This document shows positions 17,139 through 24,813 of a stretch of DNA of 64,000 bases, piece by piece. The stretch comes from Flavobacteriaceae bacterium. Lineage in GTDB: Bacteria; Bacteroidota; Bacteroidia; Flavobacteriales; Flavobacteriaceae. The stretch is taken from the NCBI GenBank assembly GCA_030148025.1, contig JASBUG010000008.1:62001-126000 (forward strand), written 5' to 3'. Numbering within the stretch: position 1 is the stretch's first letter; each line of letters begins with the position of its first letter. The translations under genes were made by a program, and so were the position numbers. The notes beneath the pieces are model-generated. The model made no database searches, had not been told where the DNA came from, and was given only the letters and a program-made list of their open reading frames with translations.

Positions 17139-19124
17139 ATGTTTTTTGAAGTATATTGCTCACAAATTTTTAAGATTTTGACAAAAGAGACGAGAATTAT
17201 ATCAGGTTTACTAATTGTATTTATACTTATTTATGTCTGCGGATTTTTATTTCCAGATCATTGGTGGAGTACTCATTTTATAGCATTTATCTCTCCAATC
17301 ATGCAAATTCCTATTCTAATTGCTGTTGTATGGTTTTTGTTTAAGCTATATCAAACTAGTAATAAAAATATTGTTTCCATAAAGCCCTCTTTACAATTCA
17401 ACTCAAAAACTATTGGTATTACATCTATCGTATTCATGCTATTAACCTTGGTCTTTGCAATGGTTAAAGATTTTTACGGCGATGCTTATAAATTTAATAC
17501 TTACTTAAACGTTGTTCCATCAATTATTCCAGAAGAAACACATAAAAAGTTTTTTACTCTAAGTATGGCTCCCTATGCTGGTGAGGGAACTATATTAGCC
17601 GTTATAACTTATATAACTTATTATTTTCAAATTACATATAAAACTACCTTCCTAATATTTGGTGCTATTTTTGGGGGACTATTTGTTTTTACATGGCTAC
17701 ATTTTATTAAGGAATACATTAAAACTAAATCATGGAGACTTGTGTTAGCTCTTACAGGATTAACAGCACCTTTTCTGTTAGTTTTCTTCGGTCATATTGA
17801 AATATACGCTCCCATAATTTTCATGCATTTATCATGGCTTTTTTATGCATTTAGATATATAAAGCATGAAAAGCGAAACATCTTATGGTTGCTTGTTTTC
17901 TTACTATTAATCAACTTGAAATTGCATACCGTATCTATATTATTAATTCCAGCTTTAGGAATTTTGATATGGAAACATTTTAAAGACAACTATCCTGGCT
18001 GGAAACAGGTTTGCCTTTTTATAATTACTCCAATATTTTTAGCTGGTGGATTTATTTACTTTTTTGTGTTTAATGACCATATTGATGATAGAAGTTTACA
18101 AAAAACAGCCATGGCTTTTGACCATATATTCTTGCCATTGTTTTCTCCAGAACCACCTTTAGACACATATAATCTACTGAGCTTCAATCACTTTTTTGAT
18201 TTTTTCTCGCTGCTTTTTATTTGGTCGCCCATAGCATTATTCTTATTACTATATTTTACTATTTCAAAAAGAAAAGCAATTAATTGGAATGCTCCAGAGG
18301 TAATCATTTCTGGACTTAGCCTGTTACTTTACACAGTGTTCTTTTTTGCTGTAAATCCACTATTAAGTATGCCAATAGACTGGGATCTGTTCTCTATTCC
18401 AGCGCCTTTATTTTTAATTTTTGTTGCAACTCTAGTAATGCAATTAGAAAAAGAAACAACTTATAATAGTATTTTATACGCTTCAAAAATTTTAGCCCTG
18501 TTATGCCTTCCAGTATTTATTGCACACCAATCAGAAAGATCACTTTCTAAAAGACTGGAAAGTGTTGCTATACATGTTTACTCGACATATTATGAATGGT
18601 CAGCAAAAATTTTAAATAATGCTTATTCTTTAGCAGATGAGTATAATGTAAATCGTTCGTCAAGAGGTGATGATTTCTTAGAAAAGTTAAGGCCAGAAGC
18701 TCAAGAAGGCATCGATTATGAGTATAGTGCTTTATTATTAGATCAGGGGCGATATTATATGAGAGTTCGTAAACAGCCAGAAAAAGCAATTGCTTTATTA
18801 AATTCTGCTCAAAAATATGCGCCTTCAAATAATGCTAAGCTTTTGTCCTTAGAGGCTCATTTTATGTTAAATGATTACAAGCAAGCATTTGAAGTTTCAA
18901 AAGAGCTTGTTCAAATACAATTTCCTAACCCTAAAAAAGCACTTAAAATTTTTATTCATTGCAGTCTGGAAGCTGAAGAATATAATGAAGCTTATGCCGC
19001 ATGCAATGCTTTTTTAAAGAACTGGCCTGGAGATAAAACTATTAAAGAGGTATCTTATCGTTTATCTACAAATGACCGTATAGGAGAATTAAAGTTCTTA
19101 TTTAACAATGTAAACAGGCAATAG
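17139..19124 (+). CDS. Polytopic membrane protein with C-terminal TPR-like region, GT-C-like (paralogue of 24814 gene)
   Basis: 661 residues. About 10-12 membrane segments fill residues 20-450. The first large loop has VKDFYGDAYKFNTYLN, with Asp residues where GT-C enzymes place their catalytic or metal Asp. Further landmarks are FGHIEIYAP, DHIFLPLFSPEPPLDTYN and MPIDWDLFSIP. The soluble C-terminus (about 480-661) is helical and TPR-like (GRYYMRVRKQPEKAIALLN, EEYNEAYAACNAFLKNWPGD). All these landmarks recur in the gene at 24814, so the two are paralogues. I propose a lipid-linked-sugar-dependent glycosyltransferase from fold and neighbourhood; no characterised relative is recognised. Its stop is 8 bases from the end of the convergent HAD gene. 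Confidence 0.7.
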   Translation: MFFEVYCSQIFKILTKETRIISGLLIVFILIYVCGFLFPDHWWSTHFIAFISPIMQIPILIAVVWFLFKLYQTSNKNIVSIKPSLQFNSKTIGITSIVFMLLTLVFAMVKDFYGDAYKFNTYLNVVPSIIPEETHKKFFTLSMAPYAGEGTILAVITYITYYFQITYKTTFLIFGAIFGGLFVFTWLHFIKEYIKTKSWRLVLALTGLTAPFLLVFFGHIEIYAPIIFMHLSWLFYAFRYIKHEKRNILWLLVFLLLINLKLHTVSILLIPALGILIWKHFKDNYPGWKQVCLFIITPIFLAGGFIYFFVFNDHIDDRSLQKTAMAFDHIFLPLFSPEPPLDTYNLLSFNHFFDFFSLLFIWSPIALFLLLYFTISKRKAINWNAPEVIISGLSLLLYTVFFFAVNPLLSMPIDWDLFSIPAPLFLIFVATLVMQLEKETTYNSILYASKILALLCLPVFIAHQSERSLSKRLESVAIHVYSTYYEWSAKILNNAYSLADEYNVNRSSRGDDFLEKLRPEAQEGIDYEYSALLLDQGRYYMRVRKQPEKAIALLNSAQKYAPSNNAKLLSLEAHFMLNDYKQAFEVSKELVQIQFPNPKKALKIFIHCSLEAEEYNEAYAACNAFLKNWPGDKTIKEVSYRLSTNDRIGELKFLFNNVNRQ

Positions 19125-19132
19125 TTTTTACT

Positions 19133-19717
19133 TTAAAAATGACGATAGAATGATTCGTCAGCAAAGGCCAGCAATTCTTTATCGCCTTTACTATTACCAT
19201 AGGCATAAGTATATTTTAAAGTAACGTCACTATATGCTTTTTTAATTTGATTAACTTTTTCTGCTCCAATACAATTTTTACCTTTTAGCTTTCCTGTAAT
19301 TGATTTGTTTACAACTTCCATTTCAGTGGTAATACATTTTATATTTAAAGTTTCACACCAAGGCTCTATCCACTGTTTTAATGATGCTGAAACAACTACT
19401 ACTTCATGTCCTTGTTCTTGATGCCATTTAATTCTTTCGACAGCTTTATGACGGATTATTGTATTCATTTTTTTAAGCGCATATTGCTTTCCATTTTTAG
19501 AGAACGTGTCAATGGATTGCCCTTTATAAAAATGAGTGATCAATTTTTCTTTTACACTATGGCCAGATACAAATCCTAATTTATACCCTAAAACAGAAGG
19601 CAAATTAGCTAATATACCTTTTAACAAATTTGTACGTCCTTTTGTAAAAACAATGAACTCTAAAAAACTATCTTTAGTGGTAATCGTTCCATCAAAATCA
19701 AAAAAAGCAACGATCAT
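19133..19717 (-). CDS. HAD-IB family phosphatase, candidate polyprenyl-phospho-ribose-5-phosphate phosphatase
   Basis: 194 residues. HAD motif I is FFDFDGT (nucleophile Asp7, acid Asp9), motif II is VVSASLKQW near residue 112, and motif III/IV is YGNSKGDKELLAFAD near 172. Between motifs I and II is the helical HAD-IB cap. The start overlaps the stop of the DprE2-like gene by ATGA, and it is the last gene of the five-gene operon. In the arabinose-donor pathway, the phosphoribosylated polyprenyl phosphate must lose its 5-phosphate before DprE1 acts, and this is the only phosphatase in the operon. That assignment is inferred from context. A generic phosphoserine-phosphatase-like activity cannot be excluded. 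Confidence 0.8.
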   Translation of the reverse strand: MIVAFFDFDGTITTKDSFLEFIVFTKGRTNLLKGILANLPSVLGYKLGFVSGHSVKEKLITHFYKGQSIDTFSKNGKQYALKKMNTIIRHKAVERIKWHQEQGHEVVVVSASLKQWIEPWCETLNIKCITTEMEVVNKSITGKLKGKNCIGAEKVNQIKKAYSDVTLKYTYAYGNSKGDKELLAFADESFYRHF

Positions 19718-20445
19718 AGATTCATTTTTTTAAAGATAAGTTCAGGAATTAATTTTATCACACACATAATGTATTGCCATATCCATTTTACATACAACAC
19801 ATTGGTTCTTTTTTGTTGAGCTCTAAATATTTTTTTCGCTACATATTGTGGCGATACTGTAAGCATTTTTGGCAAATCTAAATGCGCCGTCATTTTGGTA
19901 GCTACAAACCCTGGCTTTACTGTTAATACATGAATATTATTTGTTTTTAACCTAGCCCTTAGTCCACTTAAATAAGCTGTAAAACCCGATTTCGCACTTC
20001 CATAAAAGTAATTACTTTTCCTTCCTCTATCGCCAGCCACTGAGCTTATTCCAACAATAAAACCTTGATTAACTTCTTCTAAATAAGGCACACATTGTTC
20101 TATAACACTCACACATCCTGTATAATTTGTCTGGATAATTTTTAAAGCCTCATCTGTATCTTTTTCTGCTAATGTTTGATCTCCTAAATAGCCCACACAA
20201 CAAATAATACCATAAGGTTTTGTTTTCAACTCATTAACAAATAATTTATGCGAATTACAATCTAAAGCATCAAAGTGTTTTAATTGTACAGATACGTCAT
20301 ACGTCATTTTCAATTGGTTAGAAAACGCTGTCAATTCTTCAATCTCTCTTCCCGCTAAAATTAAATGGTAACCACGAATAGCATATTCAACAGCTATCGC
20401 TTTAGCAATATCACTTTTGGCTCCTAATATTAAAACGTGTTTCAT
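19714..20445 (-). CDS. DprE2-like short-chain dehydrogenase (polyprenyl-phospho-2-keto-pentose reductase)
   Basis: 243 residues of the SDR family: NAD(P)-binding turn LILGAKSDIAKAIA at the start, CCVGYLGD near residue 85, catalytic Ser in VGISSVAGDRG near 133, and YxxxK as YGSAK near 149-153. It begins inside the stop of the DprE1-like gene (ATGA at 20442-20445) and ends inside the start of the HAD gene. In mycobacteria DprE2 reduces the 2'-keto intermediate made by DprE1 to give decaprenyl-phospho-arabinose. The coupling of both genes here makes the same role likely. By sequence alone only SDR would be certain. Confidence 0.88.
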   Translation of the reverse strand: MKHVLILGAKSDIAKAIAVEYAIRGYHLILAGREIEELTAFSNQLKMTYDVSVQLKHFDALDCNSHKLFVNELKTKPYGIICCVGYLGDQTLAEKDTDEALKIIQTNYTGCVSVIEQCVPYLEEVNQGFIVGISSVAGDRGRKSNYFYGSAKSGFTAYLSGLRARLKTNNIHVLTVKPGFVATKMTAHLDLPKMLTVSPQYVAKKIFRAQQKRTNVLYVKWIWQYIMCVIKLIPELIFKKMNL

Positions 20446-21743
20446 AAACCTAATCGTTTTGATTGTTGAGACTGTATTGTATTAAGTTTATATTTTTTTC
20501 TAACCAACTTAAACTCTTTTAAATAAGGATATCCTTTTTCAAAAACTGCTGTTTTCATCCGCCCATCTTTAGCTAAATAAGCGCGCCCATTGTAAGACAA
20601 AACTATGTGGTCTAAGGTATCTAAAAAATCCCAAAGCCCTTTTTTTACTTTAAAGTCTAACGCTATGGTATACCCTTCCAATGGAAAAGACAAATAATTG
20701 CTATTGGCTTCTCTCATTAATTTTAATATGGTTAAATATGAGGTATGATTGCTCTTCTTAATGGTTTCTAACAAATGTGAAATTGCTTTAAAACCATCTT
20801 CTTTGGGAACTACTATTTGATATTGGATAAAACCTTTTTTGCCATATAATCTGTTCCAGTTCTTTATACTGTCTAAGGGATAGAAAAAAGCATCGAGTGA
20901 TACTTCCTGGTTTTTGTTTTTATGTTTTATATAATAGTATGTATTATACCATTTGATGCTTAGAGGATTTAGAAAAAAGGAAGGAAACCAATTAGGAATA
21001 CTTATTCTAGATGAAGTGCTTATTTTGATCTTTTCATCTTTTGAATGCTCTCCTAATAGAATAATGCCTTTTCCTGTTTTTTTTGATGACACATCAAGCC
21101 ACGCGACTACATATGTTGTGTCTTCATAAGTTTTAAAGGCATTAAATGTTTCTTCTAAACTGTTTGTTGCAATAGTTGTTTGTTGTACTTGTGTTCCGTC
21201 TATAGGAATTAATTGTATTGTAGCTTCCACAATAACTCCTGTTAAACCCATTCCACCACAAGTGGCTCTGAACAACTCAACATTTTCTGTTTTTGAGCAG
21301 GTTACAACAGATCCATCAGGTAGTAGCAGTAACAAACTCAAAACAAACTCGCTAAAACAACCTACTTTATGATGATTTTTACCATGAACATCGGCTGCTA
21401 TTGCTCCACCAACCGTTACAAATTTTGTTCCTGGAGTTACTGGTAAAAACCATTTTTCAGGAATCACTTTGTCGAGAATATCTGAAAACAAGACGCCTGA
21501 TTGACATTGAATAATTCCTTTTTTTTTATCAAAAGAAATTATTCTATTGAAGTTATTAGTAGTAACTGTATTCTCATTTAAATTACAATCACCATAACTG
21601 CGGCCATTAGCAAAAACAATATAATTATTTGAACCTAGTGTTTTTGGCAATCTATCCTCTATCAGAGAATGTGCTTTAGACTTTACCTTTTTATAGTTTC
21701 CCCAAGGTTTTAAAACTTTTATATTATGACTATTCTTTATCAT
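20442..21743 (-). CDS. DprE1-like FAD oxidoreductase (polyprenyl-phospho-ribose 2'-oxidase)
   Basis: 433 residues from ATG 21743, which overlaps the UbiA stop as ATGA; the frame runs on to 21776 but coupling favours 21743. The N-terminal FAD-binding domain shows FANGRSYGDCN near 46 and TPGTKFVTVGGAIAADVHGK, continuing NHHKVG, near 120, closely matching mycobacterial DprE1 including the HGKNHH loop. The C-terminal substrate domain retains the active-site Lys context YLAKDGR. The position equivalent to M. tuberculosis Cys387 is Ala (TIALDF, codon 20661-20663). The enzyme would oxidise the 2'-OH of polyprenyl-phospho-ribose. Confidence 0.92.
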   Translation of the reverse strand: MIKNSHNIKVLKPWGNYKKVKSKAHSLIEDRLPKTLGSNNYIVFANGRSYGDCNLNENTVTTNNFNRIISFDKKKGIIQCQSGVLFSDILDKVIPEKWFLPVTPGTKFVTVGGAIAADVHGKNHHKVGCFSEFVLSLLLLLPDGSVVTCSKTENVELFRATCGGMGLTGVIVEATIQLIPIDGTQVQQTTIATNSLEETFNAFKTYEDTTYVVAWLDVSSKKTGKGIILLGEHSKDEKIKISTSSRISIPNWFPSFFLNPLSIKWYNTYYYIKHKNKNQEVSLDAFFYPLDSIKNWNRLYGKKGFIQYQIVVPKEDGFKAISHLLETIKKSNHTSYLTILKLMREANSNYLSFPLEGYTIALDFKVKKGLWDFLDTLDHIVLSYNGRAYLAKDGRMKTAVFEKGYPYLKEFKLVRKKYKLNTIQSQQSKRLGL

Positions 21744-22612
21744 ATATATTTTAACACTATAAAGGTTAAAGCCCATAATACAATAATTGTTTGTAATTTC
21801 CAGTCACTAACAACAATTGATGTTGGATCTTTGTATTGTTTACTGCTTTTAACAACCTGAATATATCTTAGCACACCAAGTATTACAAAAACGTTTGTTA
21901 TAAATACATAGTTACTTCCAATTCTGGTTATAACATCGTCGCTTATTGTATAAGCAAAATATACACAACATATTAAAACAACAAATACTACAAGTATTTG
22001 ATTAATAGTTTTTAATGAAAAAATGCTGATATTTTTAGATCCATTGCCAATTTTGTTTGCTAAAACAATATCTGATCGTCGTTTTGAAAACCCTAAAAAC
22101 ATCGATAGTAAAAAAGTCATTATAAGTATCCAATACGATGCTGGAATAGATGTTACAGAACTTCCAGCTAAAATTCTAATGATAAACCCAAATGAAATAA
22201 GTAATACATCAAGAACAGGAATTTTTTTGAAATTTATATTATATAATATGTTTATAAAAATATATAGCAGGAATACATAAAACACCTTTATGTTTAATAA
22301 TAAAGCTCCTAAAAGACTTACTGCCATCAACAAAACACCTAATGACACTGCTTGCGTAGAAGATATCTTTCCTGATGCAATTGGACGTAACTTCTTTATT
22401 GGGTGCTTTTTATCTGACTCTAAATCAAAAACATCGTTAAATGCATACACACTACTAGCCAATAAACAGAACAACACAAAAACAATACTTGCATTTATAA
22501 CTGTACTACTGTCAAACTGAAAATTGAAAAAAAGAGGTGCAAAAACAAATAGATTTTTTACATAACTATTTATCCGAAATAATTTAAAATACAATCTTAA
22601 TTTATTTCTCAT
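21740..22612 (-). CDS. UbiA-type polyprenyl-phosphate phosphoribosyltransferase
   Basis: 290 residues with about nine membrane helices. The first Asp-rich motif FNDVFDLESDKKHPIKKLRP, continuing IASG, near residue 59 and the segment GFIIRILAGSS, then WILIMTF and SKRRSD, resemble the mycobacterial Rv3806c type that moves 5-phosphoribose from PRPP to decaprenyl phosphate. They do not resemble ubiquinone or heme UbiA enzymes. The downstream coupled dprE1-dprE2-like genes support this. The gene start overlaps the end of the TMTC-like gene by 11 bases. The exact lipid chain length cannot be read from the sequence. Confidence 0.87.
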   Translation of the reverse strand: MRNKLRLYFKLFRINSYVKNLFVFAPLFFNFQFDSSTVINASIVFVLFCLLASSVYAFNDVFDLESDKKHPIKKLRPIASGKISSTQAVSLGVLLMAVSLLGALLLNIKVFYVFLLYIFINILYNINFKKIPVLDVLLISFGFIIRILAGSSVTSIPASYWILIMTFLLSMFLGFSKRRSDIVLANKIGNGSKNISIFSLKTINQILVVFVVLICCVYFAYTISDDVITRIGSNYVFITNVFVILGVLRYIQVVKSSKQYKDPTSIVVSDWKLQTIIVLWALTFIVLKYI

Positions 22613-24698
22613 TACGATTGATTCTTTTTAAAATATTCTTTTTCTCTTCAATTAATACCGAATCTTGCGATTGTATAGTTAATCCTTTTTCTATTTCATT
22701 TAAAGCCGTTAAGTTATCTCCCTTGTTTTGGTAAATAATACTTCTCAAAAAATAAACTTTTAGGTTTTTTGAATTAATTCTTTCTGCACGCTCTAAACTA
22801 AATAATGCTTTGTCGTATTCAGACAATTTTAAATGTAGTTCTGCTTTATGAATATATAGATCAAGCTGATTATCGTTCAATTTCAATGAAGCTTCAAAAT
22901 CTTTAAGTGCGCTTTCAGTTTTTTCTAAATTTAAATACACAAGCCCTCTTTCTTTGAAAGCATTAGCTGACAAAGATCTATCATGAATAGCTTTTGTAAG
23001 ATCTGAAATTGCTCTATTATTTTGATTTAATTTCGCATGCGACACTCCTCTTAAATAATATGCTTGTAATAAAGTAGAATCAAGAGAAATTACAGTTGAA
23101 GCATCGTCAATAACTTTAGTATCTTCCTTTAGATCCCTTAATAAAGATGCTCTGTTTAAAAAAGCTATTGGGTCTTTTGGGTTTATTCGAATAGCATTGT
23201 TAAAATCGTTATATGCTTCCTCTGACTTTGCAATATTAACATATAGAATTCCTCGATTTTGATAAGCTTGAGAAGCATTATTATTTAAAGCTATGGTTTG
23301 TGAATAATTTTTAATTGCTTCCTCAATATTTCCTAATTCTTGGTAAATATACCCTCGATTATAAAATGCTAAATGATAATCGGGTTTTAGACTTAATGCT
23401 TTATCACAATCTTCAAGAGCTTTTTCATACTCGCCAACATTTATTCTATATGCTGCCCGATTAACATACGATACAAAATAATCGGGATAAAATTTAATAA
23501 CTCTAGTCCAAACAGTTTCAGAATTCTTCCAAGTTTGCGAATATTGAAACGTAGTTATTGATAAAAAAATAAAAAAAACAACACTTAAAATAAATGTTCC
23601 TTTTTTTAAGTGAGGTTTATTATTTATTATCCAAACAATTCCACTACACATTAAAAAGAACAGTCCAAAATAAGGTAAATATGTAAATCGATCTGCAGTT
23701 ACAGACACAGCAAATGACAATACCTGTATAACAGGAATAAGTGTTATAAAGAAAAACCCAAAACCAAAAACTAATACTCTTGCTTTTCTAATTTTATAAA
23801 AACAATAGCCAGCAATAGTCAATATAGGAATTGCCGCTATAGTAAAATACCAAGGCACAGGTGTCCCCGAAGGTGTTGGATAAGGATGTAATCCACTCAA
23901 ACGATAAGGGGCTAGTAATTTTACTAAATAATCAAAATACCCATAAAATCCTACGCTTAACGAGTCAAAAACAGAATAAAATTCTCTAAACTGTAATGCT
24001 TCTCCAAGAGCTTGCGCTTTAATAGACACATAGGTAAATATTATACTAAAAACAAAAAAAGGAATTTTTTCAAAAAGAATAATTTTCAACCCTTTACGCT
24101 TTGTTAAATAATCTATGGCCCATAAGATTAAAGGAAATGTTATCGCCGACCCTTTAGAAAACAAAGACAATACGAAAAATAAAAAACACAGACTAAAATA
24201 ACGCCATTTAGCTTTAGTTTGCTTTTGTAAATAGAAATAGTATGCAATTAACCCAGCTACATAAAACAATGTATATAAAAGGTCCTTTCTTGCCGTAACC
24301 CACGCCACAGCTTCCACGTGCATTGGATGTATTCCAAACAATAAGCTTGTACCAAATGCTATCCACTTATTTTTTGACAGTAACAATGCTAAATAAAACA
24401 CAAGAGCGGTAACCAATATGTGTAATACTAAATTTGTTACATGAAAAGCTGTGGGGTTTAATCCAAAAAAATAATAATCTACAGACCAAGACAATAACAC
24501 TAAAGGATTATAAGAGCCATTTACTTGAAATGTCGTAAACATTTTAATAATACCTTCCCATGAAAGGTCTTTGATTAATGGGTTTTCTAATATATAAATA
24601 GGGTCATCTAGATTAGTCCATCTATTTTGTAATGTTGAACTAAGGATTAAAAATGTTAACACTAAAGCACTAGTGAGAAGAACATTTTTTTTTATCAT
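22602..24698 (-). CDS. TMTC-like GT-C glycosyltransferase with TPR repeats (first gene of the pentose-donor operon)
   Basis: 698 residues. Residues 1-400 hold about ten membrane segments. The first loop has NLDDPIYILENP (Asp31-Asp32, the GT-C acidic pair), then NGSYNPLVLLSWSVDY and FGIHPMHVEAVAWVTARKD, the conserved core of the TMTC and related DUF1736 proteins. The DUF1736-like piece FYGYFDYLVKLLAPYRLSG lies near 245. From about 400 to 690 there are roughly eight TPR units. Animal TMTC proteins transfer mannose from dolichol-phosphate-mannose to proteins. Here the operon makes a lipid-linked pentose, so this enzyme may use that donor; this is inference. It is paralogous to the 30047 gene. 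Confidence 0.85.
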   Translation of the reverse strand: MIKKNVLLTSALVLTFLILSSTLQNRWTNLDDPIYILENPLIKDLSWEGIIKMFTTFQVNGSYNPLVLLSWSVDYYFFGLNPTAFHVTNLVLHILVTALVFYLALLLSKNKWIAFGTSLLFGIHPMHVEAVAWVTARKDLLYTLFYVAGLIAYYFYLQKQTKAKWRYFSLCFLFFVLSLFSKGSAITFPLILWAIDYLTKRKGLKIILFEKIPFFVFSIIFTYVSIKAQALGEALQFREFYSVFDSLSVGFYGYFDYLVKLLAPYRLSGLHPYPTPSGTPVPWYFTIAAIPILTIAGYCFYKIRKARVLVFGFGFFFITLIPVIQVLSFAVSVTADRFTYLPYFGLFFLMCSGIVWIINNKPHLKKGTFILSVVFFIFLSITTFQYSQTWKNSETVWTRVIKFYPDYFVSYVNRAAYRINVGEYEKALEDCDKALSLKPDYHLAFYNRGYIYQELGNIEEAIKNYSQTIALNNNASQAYQNRGILYVNIAKSEEAYNDFNNAIRINPKDPIAFLNRASLLRDLKEDTKVIDDASTVISLDSTLLQAYYLRGVSHAKLNQNNRAISDLTKAIHDRSLSANAFKERGLVYLNLEKTESALKDFEASLKLNDNQLDLYIHKAELHLKLSEYDKALFSLERAERINSKNLKVYFLRSIIYQNKGDNLTALNEIEKGLTIQSQDSVLIEEKKNILKRINRNEK

Positions 24699-24758
24699 GG
24701 AATGGTCGTAAACTTTTTCTGAACGAAAATAACAGTATTCATATAAAAATAGTGCGTA

Positions 24759-24794
24759 TTGATTAAAAAATCTACATCTATTATTCTATTTTTG
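24759..24794 (+). promoter_or_regulatory. Candidate promoter of the 24814-30044 gene set
   Basis: The -7 box TATTTTTG (24787-24794) matches TAnnTTTG, and a TTG lies at 24759-24761. The 25-base spacing is slightly long. The leader to ATG 24814 would be about 12 bases. Confidence 0.5.
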
Positions 24795-24813
24795 GAAAGA
24801 TCATAGTCTTAAT

